Positions 34,209-41,904 of a DNA stretch of 64,000 bases are shown piece by piece. The notes under the pieces are model-generated. The model made no database searches. It had not been told where the DNA came from and saw only the letters and a program-made list of their open reading frames with translations. The stretch is from positions 62,001 through 126,000 of the forward strand of contig NZ_JAAIII010000004.1 in the NCBI RefSeq assembly GCF_012932425.1, given 5' to 3'. Each line of letters opens with the position of its first letter. Within the stretch, counting starts at the first letter, position 1. The DNA comes from Bifidobacterium oedipodis. GTDB taxonomy: Bacteria > Actinomycetota > Actinomycetes > Actinomycetales > Bifidobacteriaceae. A program made the position numbers and the translations under genes.

Positions 34209-35515
34209 ATGCCACTCTCTGCCGTCAAAGAACACCGCTGAATCTCATTCCTATGGTTTTCATACCATTCGGTGAAATCACCAGCCTCCTTACGATTTGA
34301 TAATATCCGGGACATTGTGACACGCAATTTCACAGCATTATTCAAGCCCTCTTCCCCATTCGCGCATTCATTCATTCCAGAAAACTCAATTGCAAGATCC
34401 TCGATGATTGACTGCTTATACGCAGCTTCATTATCTACGACAACATCACTCAGCGTTATCATTCTGCTGTTAATCGCCTCGCTGCTTACTCCAAGCACAG
34501 TACTGAGGTCACGGCCTTCCAGACCAAGCCCCACCAATGTTATATCCTCATCCTGAGGGAATAAGGCATATGCCTTGCGCCCAACAACTAATGCCGGCTT
34601 GAGCGCACGACGGTAGGGAGCCGCCACACAGACAGTTACCCGGCCCGCCGATTCACAGGTCGCACGCATCATCCAATCCATTGCCACCAGCTGCGGCTGC
34701 ATCATGACCATGATGATGCCCAACACTGTGGGTGGCACAAACCAAACAAACCAACGCACATCGCCACGATTACGCGGCATTACTGTTCCCCGATGCACGG
34801 ATATGCATGCCATACATAATGAGAACCCCAGCATTGCAAATAGCACCATTCTGGCCCAAGCAGTTCCGGGATGAGAACGTTCACCAACGAAAGGGAAACC
34901 AAGCTGCCACACCGGCGCTATCGACAGCATCGAAAAGCCCGCAATGCTATTGCTCAACACAATGGGTATCCCGATAAGCGCATTTGCAACGCATATTGCC
35001 AGCACCGGCGATAACGGATGCTGCGATATGAGACCAATGAAGAATCCCACCGCCGGCCAACAAGCAATATTGCAGACGACCGCGAACAATGGCAGCATGT
35101 CGGGCACCCCGCCAATAGCGTCAGAACCAGTAACCATGATGGATGGCAACATACCAACTGCATAAGCAACGACATTCGCCGCCGCCAGCAGACCAAGCGC
35201 ACGCCCCACAGTCTCGACTGACGAACGACACGACACTGGAGGAGCGATAACCGAATGTTCGCCACATTGCCTTGCCTGCAGCGCGCCGAAAAACGCCCCG
35301 GACATTGCAGCGCCAATCTGTGCATCGCGAACATGCACTTCCAGTCCATTCCAAGTAATCGGCGGCCATGCGACGTTGACATCCGAAAGCACATAGGCGC
35401 TAACAGCCGTCAACAGCATCATGATGGTGACTTGTTGCAATCTAAGAGGATGCCAGAATGACATATGCTGTTTCGGCCGTCCAGCGAAGGACAGTTTCCT
35501 GATTGAATCACCCAT
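34205..35515 (-). CDS. Permease-like membrane protein (436 aa) of the ABC-TCS operon
   Basis: The N-terminal ~290 residues hold about six hydrophobic helices (QVTIMMLLTAVSAYVLSDV; LGLLAAANVVAYAVGMLPS; WFVWFVPPTVLGIIMVMM); the C-terminal ~145 residues are soluble. It overlaps the ATPase gene by eight bases and the next membrane gene by four, so it is surely part of the same transporter. It resembles no permease family I know well; sequence of this kind is often found with bacteriocin or peptide ABC systems, but that is only a guess. Confidence 0.7.
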   Translation of the reverse strand: MGDSIRKLSFAGRPKQHMSFWHPLRLQQVTIMMLLTAVSAYVLSDVNVAWPPITWNGLEVHVRDAQIGAAMSGAFFGALQARQCGEHSVIAPPVSCRSSVETVGRALGLLAAANVVAYAVGMLPSIMVTGSDAIGGVPDMLPLFAVVCNIACWPAVGFFIGLISQHPLSPVLAICVANALIGIPIVLSNSIAGFSMLSIAPVWQLGFPFVGERSHPGTAWARMVLFAMLGFSLCMACISVHRGTVMPRNRGDVRWFVWFVPPTVLGIIMVMMQPQLVAMDWMMRATCESAGRVTVCVAAPYRRALKPALVVGRKAYALFPQDEDITLVGLGLEGRDLSTVLGVSSEAINSRMITLSDVVVDNEAAYKQSIIEDLAIEFSGMNECANGEEGLNNAVKLRVTMSRILSNRKEAGDFTEWYENHRNEIQRCSLTAESGI

Positions 35516-36329
35516 GTCTCATATTTCCCCTCAACGGGCGATTATCAGACACGCAACGCAGCACCGACTCATAACAATCCTCAAGGCTTGCAGAATCCAG
35601 ATTTGTAGAATCCCCTGGTTTTGCAGAAGAGCATTGTTCAAAATCCTCGATGGAGCCATCAAAGATTAGTCGACCGTTATTGAGCACCAACACGTTGGAA
35701 GCGACGCCTTCCATTTCCTCAATCATGTGTGTGCTGAGCAGCACAGTCGCATGCCGCCCATAATCGCTGAGTATGTGTTTGAACATTTTGCGCTGCAGTG
35801 GGTCGATTCCGGCCGTGGGCTCATCCAATACCAGCAAACGTGGATTGTGCACCGTGGTGCAGGCAAGACCTACACGTTGACGCACCCCGCCGGATAACTG
35901 TTGCACTTTTCTCATTGCATAGTCATGCAGCCCAAACCGATTGATTGCGTTATCGGCGCAACGGGAACATTGTTTGCTCGCAATGCCCCTGGCCCATGCG
36001 GCGTATTCGATATTGGTGCGAACAGTCTCTCCCTCCATCATGTCGAATGACTGAGGCATATATCCAATAGTGCGCCTGACCTGTTCAAGCCGGGCAGACG
36101 AATCAATTGTCTTGCCGTCGAAATACAGGCATCCGCTCGAGGGAGACGCCAGCGTGGTCAGCAGACGAATCAATGTGGTCTTACCGGCGCCATTGGGCCC
36201 CAACAGCGCCGTGATTCCTGGCCGAAGCCCAAATGAAACATGGGAAAGTGCGCACTGCTCTCCCCTGCGAAAACGCGAATATCGAAAAGAGACATCGTCT
36301 ACCCGCACAGCGGGCGCTGATGATTGCAT
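35508..36329 (-). CDS. ABC transporter ATP-binding protein
   Basis: The 273-aa ATPase has Walker A GPNGAGKTTLIRLL, Q-loop YMPQSFDM, signature QLSGGVRQRVGLACT and Walker B LLVLDEPTAGIDP with the switch histidine in LLSTHMIEEM. It is first in the operon ATPase - 436-aa permease - 208-aa permease - response regulator - kinase. The start at 36329 has AAAGGAG eight bases upstream. Its type (single ATPase, separate permeases, own LuxR two-component system) suits export of, or resistance to, an antimicrobial peptide or similar signal. Confidence 0.92.
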   Translation of the reverse strand: MQSSAPAVRVDDVSFRYSRFRRGEQCALSHVSFGLRPGITALLGPNGAGKTTLIRLLTTLASPSSGCLYFDGKTIDSSARLEQVRRTIGYMPQSFDMMEGETVRTNIEYAAWARGIASKQCSRCADNAINRFGLHDYAMRKVQQLSGGVRQRVGLACTTVHNPRLLVLDEPTAGIDPLQRKMFKHILSDYGRHATVLLSTHMIEEMEGVASNVLVLNNGRLIFDGSIEDFEQCSSAKPGDSTNLDSASLEDCYESVLRCVSDNRPLRGNMRHG

Positions 36330-36460
36330 CGCAGTCTCCTTTGATTGGATATACCGACGCAATCATTGTTGGCGATCAAAGGAGACAGTGCAAGCATCCG
36401 TCCCTATTCTGGGGACACTACTGTTACGACGACTGCTTGTTACGACAGGTGCCGTGCCGC

Positions 36461-38062
36461 TTATTCCTCGGCGACGAGCTCCAAGTAGGAGTCGTTCCAC
36501 AGATCCTCGTCGCCATCGGGCATCAGCAGCACACGTTCGGGGTTCAACGCCTGCACGGCACCCTCATCGTGGGTGACGAGCACGATTGCACCCTCATACT
36601 TGGCTATGGCCTTCAGGATCTCCTCGCGCGAGGCAGGGTCAAGGTTGTTGGTCGGCTCATCAAGCAACAACACGTTGGCACGCGAAGTCACCAAAGTGGC
36701 CAACGCCAAGCGGGTTTTCTCACCGCCGGAAAGCACGCGCGCCGGTTTCATCGCGTCATCGCCGGAGAACAGGAACGAGCCGAGAATCGAACGCGCCTGC
36801 GTATTGTCGAGTTCGGGAGCGACGTGCTGCAGGTTCTCCAGCACGGTGGCGTTCAGATCCAAGGTGTCGTGTTCCTGGGCGAAATAGCCGATTTTGCAGC
36901 CATGACCATAGTCCACCGAACCGGTGTCCGGCTCTTCGATATGCGCCAAGAGGCGAAGCGTTGTGGTTTTGCCGGCACCGTTGTAGCCGAGAATCACCAC
37001 ACGCGATCCCTTGTCAATGGCCAGATTCACGCCGGCGAACACGATGTTGGAACCGTAGGCCTTGGAGATGTCCTTGGCCATGATGGGCGTGCGTCCGCAG
37101 GGCGCGGGCTCGGGAAAACGGATATCCGCCACCTTCTCCGCCTTCTGCGCCTCCGAGGTTTCGCTGAGCAGGCGTTCGGCGCGACGCATCATGTTCTGCG
37201 CGGCTACGGCCTTGGTGGCCTTGGCATGCAGGCGGATGCCCTGCTGCATCAGGCGTTCGGCCTTCTTCTCAGCCACTTCGCGCTCACGGCGACGACGTTC
37301 CTCATCCACCACGCGCTGATGCAGGTACGCCTTCCAACCGAGCGAATACATATCGATCTGGCCGCGCTGTGCGTCCAGATGCCACACCTTGTTTACCACT
37401 TCATCCAACAGTTCGGTGGAGTGGGAGATCACGAGGAAGCCGCCCTCATATTTCTTCAGGTAGCCGCGCAGCCATTCGATGGAGTCGGCATCCAAATGGT
37501 TGGTCGGCTCATCGAGAATCAAGGTGTCTGCGTCGGAGAACAGGATGCGCGCCAATTCGATACGACGGCGCTGACCGCCGGAAAGCGTGCCGAGCGGCTG
37601 CGACATAACTTCCTGCGGCAATCCAAGCGACGCGGCCATGGCCGTAGCCTCGGATTGGGCCGCGTAACCGCCGGCCTTGTCGAATTCCTGCATGATCTTG
37701 TCGTAGCGGTTCATCGCGCGAGTCATCACGTCCGGATCCGGATCGGTCATTTCCTTCTCGCATTTGCGCATACGCGAGATGATGGTGGCGATATCGCGGG
37801 CGCTCATCATGCGATCGAGTGCGGTCTGTTCGGGGTCGGCGGCGTGCGTATCCTGCGGCAGGTATCCCAGTTTGCCGGAGACGCGCACTTTACCGGCGGC
37901 GGGCAGCATATCACCGGTGATTACACGGGTCAGTGTTGTTTTGCCGGCACCGTTGCGGCCAACCAGACCGATTTTGTCACCTTTGGATACGTGAAAGTCG
38001 GTGGGGTTGAGCAGCGTGCGAGCGCCAATCTGAATTTCCAAGCCCTGCGCCTCAATGGCCAT
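36461..38062 (-). CDS. ABC-F family ATPase
   Basis: The 533-aa soluble protein has two ABC domains (Walker A GRNGAGKTTLTRVI and GYNGAGKTTTLRLL; signatures TLSGGQRRRIELARI and VLSGGEKTRLALATL; Walker B ILDEPTNHLD and LLDEPTNNLD) joined by a charged helical linker (~245-315), and no membrane part. This is the ABC-F layout of ribosome-acting translation factors and antibiotic-protection proteins. The ATG at 38062 follows AGGTGG. It stands alone, followed by the ABC-TCS operon on the same strand. Which ABC-F subgroup it is cannot be told by eye. Confidence 0.93.
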   Translation of the reverse strand: MAIEAQGLEIQIGARTLLNPTDFHVSKGDKIGLVGRNGAGKTTLTRVITGDMLPAAGKVRVSGKLGYLPQDTHAADPEQTALDRMMSARDIATIISRMRKCEKEMTDPDPDVMTRAMNRYDKIMQEFDKAGGYAAQSEATAMAASLGLPQEVMSQPLGTLSGGQRRRIELARILFSDADTLILDEPTNHLDADSIEWLRGYLKKYEGGFLVISHSTELLDEVVNKVWHLDAQRGQIDMYSLGWKAYLHQRVVDEERRRREREVAEKKAERLMQQGIRLHAKATKAVAAQNMMRRAERLLSETSEAQKAEKVADIRFPEPAPCGRTPIMAKDISKAYGSNIVFAGVNLAIDKGSRVVILGYNGAGKTTTLRLLAHIEEPDTGSVDYGHGCKIGYFAQEHDTLDLNATVLENLQHVAPELDNTQARSILGSFLFSGDDAMKPARVLSGGEKTRLALATLVTSRANVLLLDEPTNNLDPASREEILKAIAKYEGAIVLVTHDEGAVQALNPERVLLMPDGDEDLWNDSYLELVAEE

Positions 38063-38165
38063 GCCTACGCCACCTATCTCTTTCTTATTCGCGGTTGTTC
38101 GTTTCCACTATTGCATCCCGCACAGGCGTGCGGCGACGGAAGTCCAAAGAAATAGTGTAACAAGA

Positions 38166-38212
38166 GCCCCGCCAACCGTTTTTTCACGTTTATTCGTGTG
38201 ATGTGGCGGGGC
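38166..38212. terminator. Hairpin upstream of the ABC-F gene
   Basis: GCCCCGCCA (38166-38174) pairs with TGGCGGGGC (38204-38212); CACG/CGTG pair inside the loop. It lies past the stop of the minus-strand acetyltransferase gene (38261) and before the ABC-F gene. Confidence 0.65.
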
Positions 38213-38221
38213 ATTATCTGG

Positions 38222-38247
38222 GATTCCTCGACTTCGCTCGGAATGAC
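38222..38247. repeat. Partial copy of the GTCATTC...GAATC repeat
   Basis: GATTC, TCGACT, GCTCG and GAATGAC occur in the same order and orientation as in the right arm of the repeat at 545-630, with the inner part shortened. It is a second member of the dispersed repeat family. Confidence 0.55.
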
Positions 38248-38260
38248 GAGGAATAGTGAA

Positions 38261-38914
38261 TCAGCGAATCGTGATTTCGTGCGCGATCTTGCCGGTGTAG
38301 ATGAAGAACGTCGGTGGTTCGCTGCCGTAGCAGTCGCCTGGTTTCATTTCCAGTGGCAGTGCTCCCTTTTGTTCCAGTCCGCGATGCTCATAGAACGTGT
38401 AATCGCAGGTGGTGTCCGTGTATAGGAAGTATTCGTCGATGGCGTTTGCTGTGAAATGCTCCATCACGGTGCCGAACAGGCGTTTGCCAAGACCATGCCC
38501 ACGTGCAGCCGGTGCCAGCACGAACAGCACCACTTCGGCCTTGAACGGTCCGGCCTCGCGCAGCAGCTGATCATCCACGCGGGCGATGCGCATGAACTCG
38601 TCAAGAGCGCGACGTCCAGCCTCGTCAGTCAGCAATGTCATGGCTGCACCGGCCGCCTTCGCGCTATGGCGCAATGTGCTGGTCTTTGAAGTGTGCGCGG
38701 TGATGCTGGCAAGAATGAAGCCCACGATCTCGCCGTCCAGTTCGGCCACCTTTGCGAAGGTGGTGCGTGCCAAGCAGTGCTCTACATCGATGCGCGACAG
38801 CGCAGCTCCGACCCGGGGCTCATAATTCGCATACCACATGTCACAAGTAAGCTGTTCGATGCTGGGCAGGTCGCTGCGGCGCATGGTATGAATGGTAGGT
38901 GTCGATTCTTTCAT
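38261..38914 (-). CDS. GNAT family N-acetyltransferase
   Basis: The 217-aa protein shows the GNAT acetyl-CoA site LFVLAPAARGHGLGKRLFGT (Q/R-x-x-G-x-G/A pattern, about residues 138-157) with preceding beta strands, and a C-terminal EYFLYTDTTCDYTFYEHRGL segment typical of the fold. The start at 38914 has AGGA eight bases upstream; the open frame continues upstream without a site. It acetylates an unknown amine. It stands alone between the ABC-F gene and the toxin-antitoxin pair. Confidence 0.85.
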   Translation of the reverse strand: MKESTPTIHTMRRSDLPSIEQLTCDMWYANYEPRVGAALSRIDVEHCLARTTFAKVAELDGEIVGFILASITAHTSKTSTLRHSAKAAGAAMTLLTDEAGRRALDEFMRIARVDDQLLREAGPFKAEVVLFVLAPAARGHGLGKRLFGTVMEHFTANAIDEYFLYTDTTCDYTFYEHRGLEQKGALPLEMKPGDCYGSEPPTFFIYTGKIAHEITIR

Positions 38915-39052
38915 ACCATCCATCCTGACGGTCGGCTTCGACCTTTGCCCACGAGTCCTAGCATTCCCTGATTTTCCCCTGAAAATCCCCGTAACAGCCA
39001 CTGAACTCACGTGCGCCACTGCATGTTGTGTCCATGAACCAAGACGGGAATC

Positions 39053-39409
39053 TCAAGTGAGCTGATGAACGAGGCAATAATCCCGGATTATTTGGATGAC
39101 ATGAGGGAAGTCTGTCATCACGGTGTCGTAGAGCACATCCCATTCCACCTCGCCATACTCGTGGACAATAACATTGCGTAAGCCGCGAAGTTCCTTCCAA
39201 GGAACCTGGCTCAGGTTATTCGTGGTTTCATCGGTCAACTTCTTGGCGCATTCCTGCGCCTGTTCGATTTCCTTGGCGGCTGAATTGCGGTCTCGACGGC
39301 TGGCGGCCAATTGTTCGGCGGTTTCAAACTGCGAGACATCTTCATATGCGTATTCAAGGTGCTCAAGCAATTCAAGCAACAACAGTTCATCCCGTGAAAC
39401 GGCAGTCAT
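39053..39409 (-). CDS. hepT: HepT-like HEPN toxin (DUF86)
   Basis: The 118-aa protein is helical and carries the HEPN RNase motif R-x4-H in GLRNVIVHEYG (about residues 79-87). With the adjoining nucleotidyltransferase gene, which it overlaps by one base, it forms a HepT/MntA (HEPN/MNT) toxin-antitoxin pair. In the studied cases MntA blocks HepT by adding AMP near the HEPN site. The order here, antitoxin first on the minus strand, is the usual one. A short GATTTTC-CCCT-GAAAATC hairpin lies at 38970-38987 after the stop. Confidence 0.85.
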   Translation of the reverse strand: MTAVSRDELLLLELLEHLEYAYEDVSQFETAEQLAASRRDRNSAAKEIEQAQECAKKLTDETTNNLSQVPWKELRGLRNVIVHEYGEVEWDVLYDTVMTDFPHVIQIIRDYCLVHQLT

Positions 39410-39735
39410 CAGATCACCCGCTTCATATCATCTTTGATGGCATCGTAGAAACGGCGGCCCGAAGGAGAATGTTCGGCATTGAACAGCATTGAACGTAACG
39501 AAAGAAGCGACACTTCTTTGCCGAGTCTACGTTCCAAATTGTCTTTCAGGGAAAGAATCGTTCCTGCCGTGGCTTTTTCCCCGGGAGACAGTCTGTAGAT
39601 GAGATCCACATCGGAATCGGCATTGTTATCGCCGCGCGAGATTGAACCGTAAACGTACATTTCTCCGACACCATGCGCGCGCGCAACGGGTTCTGCAGCC
39701 TTACGCACGTCTTCAATGGTCAGAATGTCACTCAT
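39409..39735 (-). CDS. mntA: MntA-like nucleotidyltransferase antitoxin
   Basis: The 108-aa protein has the minimal nucleotidyltransferase motif GS-x10-DxD (YGSISRGDNNADSDVDL, about residues 31-47), the active site of MntA antitoxins. It overlaps hepT by one base. The start is uncertain: ATG at 39735, 39744 and 39747 all lack a good ribosome site; I chose the one giving the usual length. A hairpin repeat lies just upstream. Confidence 0.85.
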   Translation of the reverse strand: MSDILTIEDVRKAAEPVARAHGVGEMYVYGSISRGDNNADSDVDLIYRLSPGEKATAGTILSLKDNLERRLGKEVSLLSLRSMLFNAEHSPSGRRFYDAIKDDMKRVI

Positions 39736-39756
39736 GAGAACCATCATACCGTTTGC

Positions 39757-39806
39757 GGTACGGAGTCGAGAATCACGCCTAGTGAAAGATTCTTCGACTC
39801 CGTACC
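39757..39806. repeat. Inverted repeat between mntA and the next gene
   Basis: GGTACGGAGTCGAGAATC (39757-39774) pairs with its complement at 39788-39806 with one bulge. The GAGTCGA(A)GAATC core is shared with the repeat at 545-630, so this is a third member of the family. It may also end transcription of the gene at 39820 (minus strand). Confidence 0.65.
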
Positions 39807-39819
39807 ACGGGTATCTACG

Positions 39820-40575
39820 TTATTCCTTGGTGACTTTGTCGACGCAGGATAGGGCGTTGAGGGTGCGGGGATAGCCGATGTAGGGCATGATCTGCGAGAT
39901 GAAGGCAATGATGAACTCCTTGGAGTTGCCCACATGCAGATTGCCCCGGATATGTCCCATGAGCTGCGGTTCGCAACCGCCCTGCGCGGCAATGAAGCAG
40001 GCAGTGATCATCTCACGCTCGCGGTCGTCGAGGCCACCACGCGTGTAATAGTCGCCAAAGCAGTTGTCGACCAGCCACTGGCGGATATGCATGGTTTCGG
40101 CGGGTTCGGTGTGCGCGAAACCGCGCATGTGCTCACCGAAGAGACGAATCTGCGTCTCTTCGCCCGCCGATTCGCGGGTTTCGGTTGTAACCGTGCCTTG
40201 CGGTGCCAACGGGGTCGCAATACCACGCTCGTGCAACGCCTCGTTCGCGGCTTTCAGGAATGGCAGGGTGCGGCCGAAGCCCAGATACGCCGTGCCTTGA
40301 TAGACGATCTCCTTAATTTGCACTGGAGTCACGCCGGAATCCAAGGCGACCGGCACCATCATCGAGAACGCGTCCACTCCCTGGCATCCCATCAGTGCGG
40401 CCAGAATAGCCATTGACCGACGAGCATCAGTCAAATCGGGATGGTTTGCACCTTGAGCCTCGATTACTTCGCCATACGCGAACTTCGAGAACAGGTCGAT
40501 GAATTCGGGATCGCTCTGCTCCAGCGTCTGGCTACCGTCAGAAAAGAAATTCCCATTCTTCTTACCGAACATCAT
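39820..40575 (-). CDS. Carboxymuconolactone decarboxylase-like protein, two domains
   Basis: The 251-aa protein has two copies of the carboxymuconolactone decarboxylase/AhpD-like helical domain (about 40-115 and 160-245; the first with ILAALMGCQGVDAFSMMVPV, the second with ITACFIAAQGGCEPQLMGHI). The family includes decarboxylases and peroxidase-like proteins; the CxxC pair of AhpD is missing. Its start ATG overlaps the stop of the alcohol dehydrogenase gene (TGATG), so the two are co-translated and may act in the same stress or carbonyl pathway. Confidence 0.85.
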   Translation of the reverse strand: MMFGKKNGNFFSDGSQTLEQSDPEFIDLFSKFAYGEVIEAQGANHPDLTDARRSMAILAALMGCQGVDAFSMMVPVALDSGVTPVQIKEIVYQGTAYLGFGRTLPFLKAANEALHERGIATPLAPQGTVTTETRESAGEETQIRLFGEHMRGFAHTEPAETMHIRQWLVDNCFGDYYTRGGLDDREREMITACFIAAQGGCEPQLMGHIRGNLHVGNSKEFIIAFISQIMPYIGYPRTLNALSCVDKVTKE

Positions 40576-41627
40576 CAGACCTCGCTCACGCGCAGGAGGG
40601 ACTTGATGGTGCGGCGCTCGTCCATGGCGGCGTAGGCCTCTTGAATCTGGTCGAGGGTGAATTCGGCGGTGAACACGCGTCCGGGGTGGATTTCGCCCTT
40701 GAGCACCAGATCAAGCAGGTGATCGACCTGGGTGTCGTAGTGACGTACGGGGGCCGGACCGCCGCGCAATCCCACGTTGCGGTAGAACAGGCCGGGGATG
40801 TCCGCTTCAACGCCGTGCGGCAGGCCCACGCGGCCGACGATTGCGCCGGCACGAGCCACCTTCATGGCGGTGTCGTTCGACTGGGCGGAACCGACGCATT
40901 CAAGCACTGCATCCGCGCCGTAGCCGTCGGTCATCTCCATCACTTTGGCCACTGCTTCGTCGCCGCGCTCAGGTACGATGTCAGTCGCGCCGAATTCGCG
41001 GGCCAAGGCTTGACGGTCGGCGTGGCGGCTCATGGCGATGATGCGCTTGGCACCGCGAATCTTGGCGCTCAGCACACCGCACAGACCCACCGCGCCGTCA
41101 CCGAACACCACGGCAGTGTCACCAAGCTTGACCTCGGCGGAGGCGGCCGCATGATAGCCGGTCGGCATCACGTCAGACAAGGCCAGCAGGTCGGCCAACA
41201 GTTCATCGGAGAAGCTCTTCGCATCGCCCGGCACCACGACCAGCGTGCCGTTGGCGTGAGGCACACGCAGCGTCTCGGCCTGGCAGCCCATACCGTCGGC
41301 GGAACCGAAATAACCACCGTGAGGACAGCTTGATTCAAAACCCGCCTTGCACACCGGGCATACGCCGCAGGAGTACGGGAACGGCACGATAACGAAATCG
41401 CCCGGCTTGGCGATGGTCACGTCGGCACCCACCGATTCGACCACGCCGATTGCCTCATGACCGGTCTGTGTATCGGTGTCGCGGCCGTCGCGGAAGAACC
41501 ACAGATCCGAGCCACACACGCAGGCGCGCACCACGCGGATAATCGCATCATCCGTTTCAACAATCGTCGGTGCCGGTCGCTCTTCGCAAGCCATCTGCTT
41601 GATGTCTTTGTAGATTACAGCCTTCAT
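40575..41627 (-). CDS. Zinc-dependent alcohol dehydrogenase family protein
   Basis: The 350-aa medium-chain dehydrogenase has the catalytic zinc site (CVCGSDLWFF and the TGHEAIGVV glutamate), a structural zinc site (CGVCPVCKAGFESSC, four cysteines) and a Rossmann GDGAVGLCGVLSA nucleotide site, with SRHADRQ after the second strand suggesting NADP. The start at 41627 follows AGGA by nine bases. It is first of a two-gene operon with the carboxymuconolactone decarboxylase-like gene. The substrate is unknown. Confidence 0.9.
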   Translation of the reverse strand: MKAVIYKDIKQMACEERPAPTIVETDDAIIRVVRACVCGSDLWFFRDGRDTDTQTGHEAIGVVESVGADVTIAKPGDFVIVPFPYSCGVCPVCKAGFESSCPHGGYFGSADGMGCQAETLRVPHANGTLVVVPGDAKSFSDELLADLLALSDVMPTGYHAAASAEVKLGDTAVVFGDGAVGLCGVLSAKIRGAKRIIAMSRHADRQALAREFGATDIVPERGDEAVAKVMEMTDGYGADAVLECVGSAQSNDTAMKVARAGAIVGRVGLPHGVEADIPGLFYRNVGLRGGPAPVRHYDTQVDHLLDLVLKGEIHPGRVFTAEFTLDQIQEAYAAMDERRTIKSLLRVSEV

Positions 41628-41904
41628 ACCATTCGTTCCTTTCCTTCGCACTGAATGGATTGGTTCCCAACGCTATAAACCTCAGGCGCTTGAAGTCAAA
41701 TGTTATCGCCGTATCCCTGCCCATGCAGGAAAGGCATGGGTCATGTTCCGCATGATTGCGGATATCGCCGTCACAATATACAAAGAGTCAGCAAAAGGAA
41801 TCGGCGCGCAGCGAACAAGCGCATGCGGTCGCAGACGCGCATTGTTCACACGAGTACAGTGGCATATAGATTATGGCGCAAATCGGATGGAAAGGATGAT
41901 TCTG

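Noticed and set aside
36233..38155. 640-aa plus-strand frame across the ABC-F gene
   Set aside because: Shadow of the ABC-F gene; spans intergenic hairpin sequence and has no family features.
38166..38212. Leader attenuator of the ABC-F gene
   Set aside because: No short leader ORF or alternative hairpin could be shown; the structure is explained as a terminator of the acetyltransferase gene.
41743..41904. N-terminal extension of the nnr gene
   Set aside because: No ribosome site, unusual composition, and homology to the YjeF_N domain begins only after 41905.
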